Part shown: one piece after another, positions 15,629 through 24,529 of the stretch | How positions within the stretch are numbered: the first letter of the stretch is position 1 | How the letters are laid out: every line of letters begins with the position of its first letter | Origin: Variovorax paradoxus EPS | GTDB lineage: Bacteria; Pseudomonadota; Gammaproteobacteria; Burkholderiales; Burkholderiaceae_C | Reading direction: 5' to 3' | Assembly: GCF_000184745.1 (NCBI RefSeq) | Contig: NC_014931.1 | Span: forward strand, 620,001 to 684,000 | DNA length: 64,000 nucleotides | Position numbers and translations under genes: made by a program | Notes under the pieces: generated by a model | Database searches by the model: none | Told to the model about the DNA's origin: nothing | The model's input: the letters and a program-made list of their open reading frames with translations, nothing else

Positions 15629-18226
15629 ATGCAAGTCGTCAAGCCGCAGGCCATGGGCCTGAGCACGAGGCCGATCGAATACCGGCAGCGCTTCGGTCTT
15701 TGCATCACCGCGGCCCTGCACGTGCCTTTCGCGCAGGGCGAAAAGGGGGCGCTCTGGGGCGAGCAGTCGATGTGGGACTTTCTTGCCGCGGAGATGGGCG
15801 AACCATTGATCGACGAAGGCGTGGCCAAGCTCACGCCGGAGTTCCTGGTGCACGGCAAGGCCTTTCCGCCCCCGCAGCAGCAACAGACAGCGTGCGCGGT
15901 GCGCGCCAGCCTCGGCGGCACCAGCAAGACCCTGCTGGTCTTCGGCCAGCGTTTCTGGGACGGCACCCGCGCCAGTGCGCCGCAGCCCTTCGACAGCATG
16001 CCCATCGACTGGGCGCGTGCCTATGGCGGACCGGACATGCCCACGAACCCGGCGGGCGTCGGCCGGCAGTTGCGCGACGGCCATCGCCCGCTGCCCAACA
16101 TCGAGCGCGCGGACGATCCGTTGCGCCATCCGGACCATGCCGCGCAGCCTGCGGGCTGGCATCGGCTGGACCCGGGACACCCCCAGCGCCTTCAATACCG
16201 CGGCACCTATGACGCCGACTATCTGAAGCTGCATTCGCCCGGGTTCGCACCCGATCTGGACTGGCGCTATTTCAACCTCGCGCCGGCGGACCAGTGGCTG
16301 GCCGGGCCGTTGCGCGGCGACGAGCCCTTCGTGCTGGAAAACCTGCATCCACGCGAGCCGCGCATCGAAGGTCGCCTGCCCGGCCTCAGAGCGCGCGTCT
16401 TCGCCAGCTATGCGGTGGCCGGCAGCGAGCCCAAGCTGCGCGAGGTGCCGATGCGTGCGACGACCGTCTGGTTCTTCCCGCATGCAGAGCGGCTGGTGCT
16501 GCTCTTTCACGGCCTCGCGGAGGTGGCCAGCGACGACGGCTCGGACGTGGTCGGCCTCACGGGGGCGGTCGAACGGCTCGGCGAAGCGAAGGACGATGCC
16601 CACTACCTGCGGGTGCTCGCCCAGCGCGCAGACCCGCGCATGGGCGCGGTCCACAGCCTGCGCGACAGCGACCTGCTGCCCGCCGGGCTCGACGCCAGCG
16701 ACCCTGCGGCGTTGCAGGCTGGCGAGGCATTCGCCATGGAGGGCCTGCAGGCCGAGGCGCAGGTCCGGCGTGCCCAGATCGATGTGGCGTTGGCGCGCGA
16801 CGAAGCGCGCGCCGCCGGACGCGACCCGGACGCGCTGGGCATCGTCATGCCCGAGCGCGAGCCTCAGCCACCGCCGGATGAACTGGCGCAGTACCTGGAA
16901 CGAAAGATCGAGGAAGCCGAACGTCAGCAGTGGGAGGCGCTCAACGGCACGCTGATCCAGATGGAAAAGGCGATCGAATTTGCCGCCGAGCGCGGCATTG
17001 ACCTCGCGGCGCTGCAGCACCGCGGCCCGCCCGTCTTCAAGGCCGAGCGCGAGGTGGAGCGGCTGCGCAGCGCGGCACAAGGCGCGAACCGCAGTTTCAA
17101 CGCACCTGCCGTCTATGGCCCGCTGCTCGAGAAGGAGTTGGTCGAAGTGACCGGCTACCTGGCAGGCGCCCACCTGCAACCGCCGGTGGCACCCATGGCG
17201 CCGGCCGCCGCCGCGCAATTGCGCGCGGAGATGGCGGTGGCGGTCCCGGCCGGCCTGAAGCATTTCAGCGGCATGGACCTGACGGGCGCCGACTTCAGCG
17301 GACTCGATCTGCGGGGGGTGAATTTCACAGGCGCCTGGCTGGAGAGCGCCAACTTCGAGAATGCCAACCTGTCGGGCGCCAACCTGTCCCACGCGGTGCT
17401 TGCGCACGCCAACCTGCGCGGTGCGATCGCGGTGGAAACCTCGCTGGTCGGCGCCAACCTCGGAGGTGCGCGCCTGGCCAGCGCGGTGCTTGAGGATGCC
17501 GACTGCCGCAACGCCCGCTTCGACGGCTGCGACTGGACAGGCGCGCGCTTGCGCGGCGCCCGCCTGGAAGGAGCCTCCTGGTTGGATGTGGTGTGGGGCG
17601 GGGTCGACCTGCAGCGCGCCCAGGCGGCCGGGCAGCTCTTCTACAAGCAGGACCTGCGCGGCACGGTGTTCACCGAAGCCGTGCTGGACGATGCCAATTT
17701 CATCGAGTGCGATCTGCGCGGCTGCGATCTGCGCGCGGCGCACATGGCACGCGCCACTTTCGTCCAGTGCAGGCTCGACGGCGTCCATGCGTCCGGGGTG
17801 CAGGCCGAAGGCGTGGTGTTCGTGGAAGGCTGCAGCCTGGTCGGCGCAGACCTCGGCCATGCCGCAATGGGTTCCGCCAATTTCGGCGGCATGGATCTGA
17901 GCCAGGTGTCGCTGGTGGGCAGCATGCTGGACGGCGCCAATCTGATCGGCACGCGGCTGGCTCGCAGCGACTGGCGCCTGGCCTCTGCCAAGGGCGTGCT
18001 GCTGTGCAAGGCCGACCTGGCGCACGCCCGGATGGCGGGGGCCAACTTCAGCAACGCAGTGCTGCAGCACGCCGACCTGCGCGGTGCCGATCTGCGGCAG
18101 AGCAATCTCTTCGGCGCCGACCTTGCGCGTGTGCGGCTCAGTGGCGACACGCGCTTCGACCAGGCGTTGCTCACACGCGCGCGCACTTGGCCGCGCCTGA
18201 CGCCCGAACAGCAGGCGGCGGCATGA
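15629..18226 (+). CDS. DUF2169 - pentapeptide repeat fusion, T6SS effector chaperone-like
   Basis: A protein of 865 residues starting 14 bases after vgrG. Residues 1 to about 330 form a DUF2169 domain (FGLCITAALHVPFAQG, WARAYGGPDMPTNPAGVG, RYFNLAPADQWLAG). DUF2169 proteins are regularly encoded between vgrG and effector genes and are thought to help load cargo onto VgrG. Residues about 380-530 are charged and helical. From about 543 to 850 there are pentapeptide repeats (ADFSGLDLRGVNFTGAWLES, ANLSGANLSHAVLAHANLRG), which fold into a right-handed square beta-helix. No catalytic motif is visible. A loading or bridging role is inferred from the family and context. Confidence 0.88.
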   Translation: MQVVKPQAMGLSTRPIEYRQRFGLCITAALHVPFAQGEKGALWGEQSMWDFLAAEMGEPLIDEGVAKLTPEFLVHGKAFPPPQQQQTACAVRASLGGTSKTLLVFGQRFWDGTRASAPQPFDSMPIDWARAYGGPDMPTNPAGVGRQLRDGHRPLPNIERADDPLRHPDHAAQPAGWHRLDPGHPQRLQYRGTYDADYLKLHSPGFAPDLDWRYFNLAPADQWLAGPLRGDEPFVLENLHPREPRIEGRLPGLRARVFASYAVAGSEPKLREVPMRATTVWFFPHAERLVLLFHGLAEVASDDGSDVVGLTGAVERLGEAKDDAHYLRVLAQRADPRMGAVHSLRDSDLLPAGLDASDPAALQAGEAFAMEGLQAEAQVRRAQIDVALARDEARAAGRDPDALGIVMPEREPQPPPDELAQYLERKIEEAERQQWEALNGTLIQMEKAIEFAAERGIDLAALQHRGPPVFKAEREVERLRSAAQGANRSFNAPAVYGPLLEKELVEVTGYLAGAHLQPPVAPMAPAAAAQLRAEMAVAVPAGLKHFSGMDLTGADFSGLDLRGVNFTGAWLESANFENANLSGANLSHAVLAHANLRGAIAVETSLVGANLGGARLASAVLEDADCRNARFDGCDWTGARLRGARLEGASWLDVVWGGVDLQRAQAAGQLFYKQDLRGTVFTEAVLDDANFIECDLRGCDLRAAHMARATFVQCRLDGVHASGVQAEGVVFVEGCSLVGADLGHAAMGSANFGGMDLSQVSLVGSMLDGANLIGTRLARSDWRLASAKGVLLCKADLAHARMAGANFSNAVLQHADLRGADLRQSNLFGADLARVRLSGDTRFDQALLTRARTWPRLTPEQQAAA

Positions 18227-18287
18227 AGCGGCCCATGCAGAGGCATTCGCGCACCAGGCCTGTCGGCGCCGGCCGGGAGCCACGCCG

Positions 18288-19346
18288 ATGAGCCCGGAAC
18301 TCCTGACCATTGCCGTCGCCCTGGGCGAGCCCCTGAGCGGGCTGGACCTGTCGGGCCGTCGCTATGCGGGCAGTTCGCTGGCTGGCGGGACCTTCTCCAA
18401 GGTGCGGCTGTCCGGCACCGACCTGCGCGACGCGGACCTGCGCGAAGCGGTGTTCGACGAATGCGATCTGCGCGGTGCGCTGCTGTCCGGCGCGCATCTG
18501 CGGCGCGCGGTGTTCAACCGCTGCGAGATGGACCACGTCGACCTGCGCCGCGCCAACCTGCATGCCGCCACGTTCAACGAATGCGGCGCGGCCCACGCCC
18601 AATGCGGGGAGGCCTGGATGTCGATGGCAGTGGTCACGAAGACACGGCTGGACCATGCGAACCTGGCGCAGGCCAACCTGGACGCCGCGCTGTTCAGCGG
18701 CTGCAGCCTGATCGACGTCTGCGCCGACGCGGCGGACTGGCACCAGGCCACGGTCATGGAGTGCACGCTGACGCACCTGAGCTGGAGCGGTGCGTCGCTG
18801 CGACGGACGATCTTCGTCAAGACCGTGCTTGCCGGCCTGTCCTTCGCCGGGCTCACGCTCGAGTCCTGCCAGTTCGGCGCGGCCGACCTCCGGGGCGCGG
18901 ATTTCGGCGGCAACACGCTGCCGCGCTGCAACTTCCAGGGCGCCCAGCTCGACGGCGCCCGTTTCGCGGGCGTGACCGCCCCGATGGCGCTGTTCTGCGA
19001 GGCGCAGGGCGAGAACGTGGATTTCTCCGGGGCCCGGCTGCGCCAGTCGCTGTTTACCGGCGCGGTCCTCCCAGGCAGCGACTTCACCGGCGCGGACCTC
19101 TGGCAGACGCACTTTGCCGGCGCCGACCTCACGCGTGCGCGCATGTCGGGCGCCGAGCTCAGCTATGCCGACCTCAGCCACGCCCGCCTGCCCGATGCCG
19201 ACCTGCGCGACGCGGTCCTGTTTCGCACCCGCCTGCATGGCGCCCACACCGAGAACGCGCAGATGAGCGACCGCGCACGCGCGCTGGAGACCGACCCCGA
19301 GCGTGCACAGGCCGAGCAGTGGCGCCCCCCCGCCGTCTCTGCATGA
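18288..19346 (+). CDS. Pentapeptide repeat protein in vgrG island
   Basis: A protein of 352 residues made almost wholly of A(D/N)Lxx pentapeptide repeats from about residue 15 to 320 (GTDLRDADLREAVFDECDL, ADLTRARMSGAELSYADLSH). It continues the theme of the C-terminal half of the preceding protein and may have arisen by duplication of that part. ATG 18288 is chosen; a 61-base gap separates it from the previous stop. There is no signal peptide and no transmembrane segment. Such proteins occur beside DUF2169 and DUF3540 genes in vgrG islands. Their function is unproven; a structural or adaptor role in cargo loading is the natural guess. Confidence 0.85.
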   Translation: MSPELLTIAVALGEPLSGLDLSGRRYAGSSLAGGTFSKVRLSGTDLRDADLREAVFDECDLRGALLSGAHLRRAVFNRCEMDHVDLRRANLHAATFNECGAAHAQCGEAWMSMAVVTKTRLDHANLAQANLDAALFSGCSLIDVCADAADWHQATVMECTLTHLSWSGASLRRTIFVKTVLAGLSFAGLTLESCQFGAADLRGADFGGNTLPRCNFQGAQLDGARFAGVTAPMALFCEAQGENVDFSGARLRQSLFTGAVLPGSDFTGADLWQTHFAGADLTRARMSGAELSYADLSHARLPDADLRDAVLFRTRLHGAHTENAQMSDRARALETDPERAQAEQWRPPAVSA

Positions 19347-19378
19347 AATCCGCCCCGACAAGACTTCAAGGAACTCTC

Positions 19379-20023
19379 ATGAACACCGTTGCTTCGCACG
19401 CTGCCGTCGCCACCCATCGGGGCCGCCGTCCCGCCGCCGCACGCTCGCAGACGGCCGCCTCGCCGGCCTGCTGGAATGCCCACGTCGAGGTGTGCAGCGA
19501 TGCAGCCTTGCGGGTGCACGACGGCGAGCAATCGTTCGAGGTGCGCCGCGCCGCCAGTTGCCTGCTGCTGCCGGCGCCCGGCGACCAGGTGGCCTGCGTG
19601 CGAACCGGTCCGCAGGAGGTCTGGGTGCTCGCGGTGCTGCAGCGCGCGGCCGACACGCCGGCCGTGCTGCAGTGCGACGGCGCACTGGAGATCAAGGCCA
19701 CCACCCTCTGCCTCCGCAGCGAGCGACTCGATGTGGTGGCGGAGCATGCGGTGCTGACGGTCGGGGTGGCCGAACTCATCGGCCGGCAGCTGCGCGCCGT
19801 GGCCACCACGGTGAAGATCGTGGGCTCGGTCCTCACCAGCGTGATGGACCGGGTGACCCACTTCAGCCGCCAGTACCAGCGCACGACGAAGGGCACCGAC
19901 CGCGTCAGCGCGATCCACATCGAGTGCGAGGCCGAGCAGCTGCTGCGCATGCAGGCAGAACATGTGCTGGCCAACGGCAGCAAGCTGGTGAAGACGCGCG
20001 GCGCACAGATCCATTTCGGCTGA
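19379..20023 (+). CDS. DUF3540 family T6SS accessory protein
   Basis: A protein of 214 residues from ATG 19379, preceded by AAGGAACTCTC. It has the features of DUF3540: an early beta-rich part (FEVRRAASCLLLPAPGDQVA, VLAVLQR) and a later helical or amphipathic part (RLDVVAEHAVLTVGVAELIG, HFSRQYQRTTKGTDRVSA). The strand content recalls the OB-like and needle regions of VgrG. It is followed 13 bases later by the DUF4150 cap gene, a common order. Its exact role is unknown; an adaptor between VgrG and its cap or cargo is inferred. Confidence 0.75.
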   Translation: MNTVASHAAVATHRGRRPAAARSQTAASPACWNAHVEVCSDAALRVHDGEQSFEVRRAASCLLLPAPGDQVACVRTGPQEVWVLAVLQRAADTPAVLQCDGALEIKATTLCLRSERLDVVAEHAVLTVGVAELIGRQLRAVATTVKIVGSVLTSVMDRVTHFSRQYQRTTKGTDRVSAIHIECEAEQLLRMQAEHVLANGSKLVKTRGAQIHFG

Positions 20024-20036
20024 GGAGCGCAGCACC

Positions 20037-20432
20037 ATGTTTGCCAACTGCCAGATGATGGGCACCGACACCGGCTTTCCGGACGTGTGCATGACGCCTG
20101 CCGCGCCGTCCCCCATACCGGTGCCGTACCCGAACATCGCCATGGGTGCCACGGCGATCCCCAACTGCCCGACGATCCTGATCATGGCCGGGCCGGCCCA
20201 CAACCTCGGAACGACCATTCCCATGACCAATGGCGACAACGCCGGCGTCTTGCTGGGCGTGGCTTCGGGCACCGTGATGGGACCGAGCCGGCATTTGACG
20301 GGCGCCTTCACCGTGCTGCTCAACGGCATGCCCGCGACGCGCCTGAGCAGCTCGAGCCTGCAGAACAGCACCAACTGTCCCGGTGTTCGCGTGGTGCCAA
20401 GCCAGACCAATGTGCTGCTGCTGGCGCCCTGA
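20037..20432 (+). CDS. DUF4150 PAAR-like spike cap protein without toxin domain
   Basis: A protein of 131 residues that is all DUF4150: FPDVCMTPAAPSPIPVPYPNIA at the start, then NGDNAGVLLGVASGTVMGP and TRLSSSSLQNSTNCPG. DUF4150 proteins act like PAAR tips, sharpening the VgrG spike. Unlike the homologue at 25552 it has no C-terminal effector domain. It ends the first vgrG island, and the second vgrG begins 88 bases later. No toxin or immunity gene follows, so any effector of this island would have to be the VgrG extension or a protein encoded elsewhere. Confidence 0.87.
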   Translation: MFANCQMMGTDTGFPDVCMTPAAPSPIPVPYPNIAMGATAIPNCPTILIMAGPAHNLGTTIPMTNGDNAGVLLGVASGTVMGPSRHLTGAFTVLLNGMPATRLSSSSLQNSTNCPGVRVVPSQTNVLLLAP

Positions 20433-20519
20433 GGCGCAACCACGACGACAGGTCGCAAGGCCTGTGGGAGAGAGCCAAAGACCGGAAAGGATGGGCGAGC
20501 AGGCCTTGAGACGAAACAT

Positions 20520-22898
20520 ATGGCTGATCACGAGTTCCGTATCGAAAGCGATTCGCCCGCCAACGGCGAACTGATGTTCTGGCGCATCGTCGGCCACGAG
20601 GCGCTCGCGCGCCCGTCGACCTACGAACTCACCGTGCTCTCGAAGAACCGCGCGCTCGACGCCAAGGACATCCTGGGCCGGGCGTTCGACGTGGTCATCG
20701 AGTTCCAGGACAAGGACGGCGGCGTGCACGAGCGCCACTGCCAGGGCCATGCGGTGCGCTTCGAGCGCACGGGCCACGTGGGGCGGCATTTCGAATACCG
20801 CATCGGGCTGCGCTCGTGGTTCTGGCTGCTCTGCAAGCGCATCAACTCGCGCATCCTGCAGGACAAGAAGGTGCTCGAAGTGCTCGACGCGGTGTTCGAA
20901 GACAGCCCGATCAAGCGCTTCAAGAAGACGCAGACCAGCAACGTGATCGGCTCCCACAATCCGCGGCGCTATTGCGTGCAGCACCAGGAGAGCGACTACC
21001 AGTTTCTATCGCGCCTGTTGGAAGACGAAGGTATCTATTACTGGTTCGACGCGCACGACGCGCCGGGCACCATGCACCTGTCGGACGCAAGCGACATCGC
21101 GCACGACAAGCTGCCCGTCGAGGGCACGCTGCGCCACGTGGCGAGCGACACCACCGAGGCGAGGCACAACGAGATCTCGCGCTGGGTGAGCGCGCGCCAG
21201 TTCGACACCGGCACCTACGCATCGCGGGACAGCAACTTCAAGTCGATCAAGAAGAAGCTGGAGGCCGCGGGCGGCGCGCCCGACAAGCACGAGTTGGCCG
21301 AGTTCGAGGCCTTCGAGTTCGCGGGCGGGTACTTCTCGGGCGGCGACGCGGACGACAAGGGCAAGCTGCGCGGCGAAGAGATCGTCGCGCGCCGCCAGCG
21401 CCACTGGGCGCTCACCACCTGGCCCGACGTGACCGCGGGGCGCAGCTTCACCTTCGAAGGCGACCCCGACGGCGCGCGCGACGGCGATTACGTCATCGCG
21501 GCCTGCACCTTCGCGGCGAGCCATCCGGGCTACGAGAGCATTCCCCACAGCACGCCGCGCATGCCCATCGAGCAGGCGCTGCGCGAAGCGCTCGACGACG
21601 ATGCGGTGAATGCCGAGGCGCGGCCCGCGCTCGAAGCGCTGATCGCCAGTGCCCCCGCGCTGCGCACCGATGCGCAGGGCACGAGCGCTTTTCTCATCAC
21701 CGCGTTGCCGATCGACGTGCCGTTCCGTCCGCCGCGCCTCACGCCCCGCGTGGTAATGCCGGGGCCGCAATCGGCCATCGTGGTGGGGCCGGCCGGCGAG
21801 GAGATCCATGCCGACGACTTCGGCCGCGTGAAGGTGCACTTTCACTGGGACCGCTACGACAAGAGCGACGAAAAATCCACCTGCTGGGTCCGCGTGTCGC
21901 AGCCGTGGGCGGGCAAGGGCTGGGGCGGATATTTCATTCCGCGCATCGGGCAGGAGGTGATCGTCGACTTCCTGAACGGCGACCCCGACCGGCCGATCAT
22001 CGTGGGCCGCGTCTACAACGACGACCAGCCGATTCCCTTCGGCTCGCACACGCAGAGCGGCTTTCGCACGCGCTCCACGCCCAAGGGCAGCGCCTCGAAC
22101 TGCAACGAGTTCCGCTTCGAGGACAAGAAGGGCTCGGAGCAGGTGTACCTGCACGCCGAGAAGAACCAGGACATCGAGGTCGAGAACGACGAGACGCACT
22201 GGGTGGGTCACGACCGCACCAAGACCATCGACCACGACGAGACCACGCACGTCAAGCACGACCGCACCGAGACGGTCGACAACAACGAGACCATCACCGT
22301 GCATGGCCAGCGCACGGAAACCGTGGACAAGAACGAGACCATCACCGTCCACATGAACCGCACGGAGACGGTGGACCTGAACGAGACGATCTCCATCGGG
22401 CAGAACCGCTCGATCACCGTGGGGGCGAGCGAGACGGCGACGGTGGCGCTGCAGCGCACGCACACGGTGGGGATCAACGAGACCATCACCGTGGGCGCGG
22501 CGCAGGAGATCACCGTCGGCGCGATGCAGGCGGTGACGGTGGGGGCGAGCCAGACGATCAACGTCGGCGCGAACCAGTCGAGCAGCATCGGGGCGAACCG
22601 GTCGGTGAATGTGGGGGCGAACCTCTCCACCACCGTGGGAAAGAACGAATCGCGCAGCGTGGGCGAGGGGCGCACCACCAGCGTGGGGAAGGACGATTCG
22701 CTCACGGTCGGCAAGAACCTCGTCATCAGCGCGGGCGACTCGATCTCGATCACGACCGGCAGCGCGAGCATCACGATGAAGAAGGACGGGACCATCGTCA
22801 TCAAGGGCAAGGACATCACGATCGACGCCTCGGGAAAGATCAATGCGAAGGCGAGCAGCGACATCGTGATGAAGGGCTCGAAGATTTTGCAGAACTGA
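20520..22898 (+). CDS. vgrG: T6SS spike protein VgrG (second copy)
   Basis: A protein of 792 residues. The first 480 or so are close to the VgrG at 12573 (same start MADHEFRIE, same ILGRAFDVVIEFQDKDGG and GKGWGGYFIPRIGQEVIVDF). After the OB domain, residues about 545-760 are a long run of near-identical short repeats (RTETVDNNETITVHGQ, NETITVGAAQEITVGAMQ), the needle-forming triple beta-helix. It ends in lysine-rich strands (GTIVIKGKDITIDASGKI) without any effector extension. It therefore probably works through the separate DUF4150 nuclease encoded downstream. It heads the second island. Confidence 0.95.
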   Translation: MADHEFRIESDSPANGELMFWRIVGHEALARPSTYELTVLSKNRALDAKDILGRAFDVVIEFQDKDGGVHERHCQGHAVRFERTGHVGRHFEYRIGLRSWFWLLCKRINSRILQDKKVLEVLDAVFEDSPIKRFKKTQTSNVIGSHNPRRYCVQHQESDYQFLSRLLEDEGIYYWFDAHDAPGTMHLSDASDIAHDKLPVEGTLRHVASDTTEARHNEISRWVSARQFDTGTYASRDSNFKSIKKKLEAAGGAPDKHELAEFEAFEFAGGYFSGGDADDKGKLRGEEIVARRQRHWALTTWPDVTAGRSFTFEGDPDGARDGDYVIAACTFAASHPGYESIPHSTPRMPIEQALREALDDDAVNAEARPALEALIASAPALRTDAQGTSAFLITALPIDVPFRPPRLTPRVVMPGPQSAIVVGPAGEEIHADDFGRVKVHFHWDRYDKSDEKSTCWVRVSQPWAGKGWGGYFIPRIGQEVIVDFLNGDPDRPIIVGRVYNDDQPIPFGSHTQSGFRTRSTPKGSASNCNEFRFEDKKGSEQVYLHAEKNQDIEVENDETHWVGHDRTKTIDHDETTHVKHDRTETVDNNETITVHGQRTETVDKNETITVHMNRTETVDLNETISIGQNRSITVGASETATVALQRTHTVGINETITVGAAQEITVGAMQAVTVGASQTINVGANQSSSIGANRSVNVGANLSTTVGKNESRSVGEGRTTSVGKDDSLTVGKNLVISAGDSISITTGSASITMKKDGTIVIKGKDITIDASGKINAKASSDIVMKGSKILQN

Positions 22899-22921
22899 AC
22901 ACCATCGACGGAGCACACACC

Positions 22922-23404
22922 ATGAGCGGCAGAGATCTGATCGAAGCGCAGTTGAAGGAAGAGGTGGCCCTTGCACCCTGGAATGCCGTCGCGACCGGCG
23001 AACTGCTGGCGCTGGCAGACGAGGGCAGCGCCCCCATCGTGCGGATCGCGGGGCGGGCGAACGCAGCCGCGGTTCGTGCACGCACAGTGGTGGATCTTCA
23101 CGGCGCGCACATCGGTTGCGACGTGGTGCTGATGTTCGAGGAGGCCGATCCGGGGCGCCCGATCGTGATGGGGGTCTTGCGAACCGGCCAGCGCGAGACC
23201 TTGCCGGGTTCGCATGCACAGGTGGAGGTCGATGCGGACGGCGAACGGATGTTGATCGGTGCGCGTGAGCAACTGGTGCTGCGATGCGGAAAGGCCAGCA
23301 TCACATTGACCAAGGCGGGCAAGGTACTGATCCAGGGCAGCTACGTGTCGAGCCGGTCCACAGGCGTGAACCGCGTCAAGGGCGGGTCGGTGCAACTGAA
23401 CTGA
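22922..23404 (+). CDS. DUF6484-like T6SS accessory protein
   Basis: A protein of 160 residues starting 24 bases after vgrG. It is beta-rich: IVRIAGRANAAAVRARTVVD, IGCDVVLMFEEADPGRPIVM and a C-terminal SITLTKAGKVLIQGSYVSSR segment echoing the end of VgrG needles. The GRPIVMGVL turn resembles the OB-fold of VgrG. I recall the family as DUF6484, found between vgrG and DUF2169 genes, for example in the P. aeruginosa vgrG1b island. An adaptor role is likely but unproven. Confidence 0.7.
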   Translation: MSGRDLIEAQLKEEVALAPWNAVATGELLALADEGSAPIVRIAGRANAAAVRARTVVDLHGAHIGCDVVLMFEEADPGRPIVMGVLRTGQRETLPGSHAQVEVDADGERMLIGAREQLVLRCGKASITLTKAGKVLIQGSYVSSRSTGVNRVKGGSVQLN

Positions 23405-23428
23405 CTGGCAACGAGCGAGCGACACATC

Positions 23429-24526
23429 ATGGAACTGGTCAATGCCACTCGCATGGTTGCCGGCTGCAACATGGGCCTGGAGCCCGGCGGACGCGAACTG
23501 CTGGTGGTGGTCGTCAAGGGGACGTTCCGCTTCCCGATGCCCGGTGAGCCCGAAGGACATTTCGCGCTGCACGAGGAGCAGCTGCCTCTGGTGATGGCCG
23601 ATACCTTCACGGGGGACCCGGGTTACTCGGCGCCTGAGTACGAGGTGGACTTTGCGCCGCGCAAGGCACGCTGCGACATCCTGTTGCTGGGAAGTGCGTA
23701 CGCGCCGCACGGGAAGCCCTGCACGCGCGTCGAGGTCGGCGTGCGCGTCGGCAACTGGCACAAGACGATGGCGGTGATCGGGCCACGGCACTGGGAGTGC
23801 GGCCTGGCGAGTGCCAGTGCAACGCCTCCAGGGATGTTCGTGCGGCAGCCGATTTCGTACGACGTCGCATTCGGCGGCACCGACCTGTTTCACGAGGACG
23901 CTTCGCAGCACGCGGCTTTCATGCAGAACCCCGTGGGTCGAGGGTTCCACAGGCATATCAAGGCCGCCTGGGTCGAAGGAACCCCGTTGCCGTGCACGGA
24001 AGAAATCGACCGGGCGGTGCGCGACCCCGGTGGCGACTACCGGCCGATGGCGTTCGGGCCCGTGGGGCGCGGATGGGCGCCGCGCCATCGGTTCGCGGGC
24101 ACCTACGACGAAGCCTGGCTTGAAGACCACTTCCCGTTCCTGCCACCGGATTTCGATGAGCAGTATTTCCAGGCCGCACCGGCGGACCAGCAGATGCCGC
24201 TCGAAGACTTCGGCAACGGGCCGGTGGATGTGCTGCTCGCCAACCTCACGCCTGAGGGCTTGACGCGCTTCACCATTCCACATCTGGTTGCCCCTGTGCA
24301 TGTGTTTCCCAAGCGCGGCGAGCGCGAGGACTGGAATGCAACGCTGGACACGGTCGTGATCGAGCCGGACGCCCGGCGCTTCAGCCTGACCTGGCGGCTT
24401 GCGCGCCCGCTGAAAAGAAACATGTTCGAGATCGCACAGGTGCTTGTCGGCAAGAAGGGCAAGGAATGGTGGCAGCAGCGGGACAACGTGGTGTTTCCGA
24501 TTCCGGTCGTGATGGTGCCGGCCTGA
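23429..24526 (+). CDS. DUF2169 domain protein, T6SS effector loading factor
   Basis: A protein of 365 residues consisting of a DUF2169 domain alone: VAGCNMGLEPGGRELLVVVV, FAPRKARCDILLLGSAYAP, SYDVAFGGTDLF, QYFQAAPADQQMPL. It lacks the pentapeptide tail of the paralogue at 15629. Its place before a DUF4150-nuclease gene fits the proposed role of DUF2169 proteins in mounting DUF4150 or PAAR effectors on the spike. The next gene starts three bases after the stop. Confidence 0.87.
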   Translation: MELVNATRMVAGCNMGLEPGGRELLVVVVKGTFRFPMPGEPEGHFALHEEQLPLVMADTFTGDPGYSAPEYEVDFAPRKARCDILLLGSAYAPHGKPCTRVEVGVRVGNWHKTMAVIGPRHWECGLASASATPPGMFVRQPISYDVAFGGTDLFHEDASQHAAFMQNPVGRGFHRHIKAAWVEGTPLPCTEEIDRAVRDPGGDYRPMAFGPVGRGWAPRHRFAGTYDEAWLEDHFPFLPPDFDEQYFQAAPADQQMPLEDFGNGPVDVLLANLTPEGLTRFTIPHLVAPVHVFPKRGEREDWNATLDTVVIEPDARRFSLTWRLARPLKRNMFEIAQVLVGKKGKEWWQQRDNVVFPIPVVMVPA

Positions 24527-24529
24527 GCC

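Noticed and set aside
18223..18291. Small open frame starting in the ATGA after the DUF2169-pentapeptide gene
   Set aside because: It is only about 22 codons of Arg-rich, low-complexity residues in another frame and overlaps the start of the next gene.
15629..19346. Pentapeptide proteins as Qnr-type fluoroquinolone resistance
   Set aside because: The repeats are joined to a DUF2169 domain and lie in a vgrG island. There is no Qnr-like length or loop pattern.
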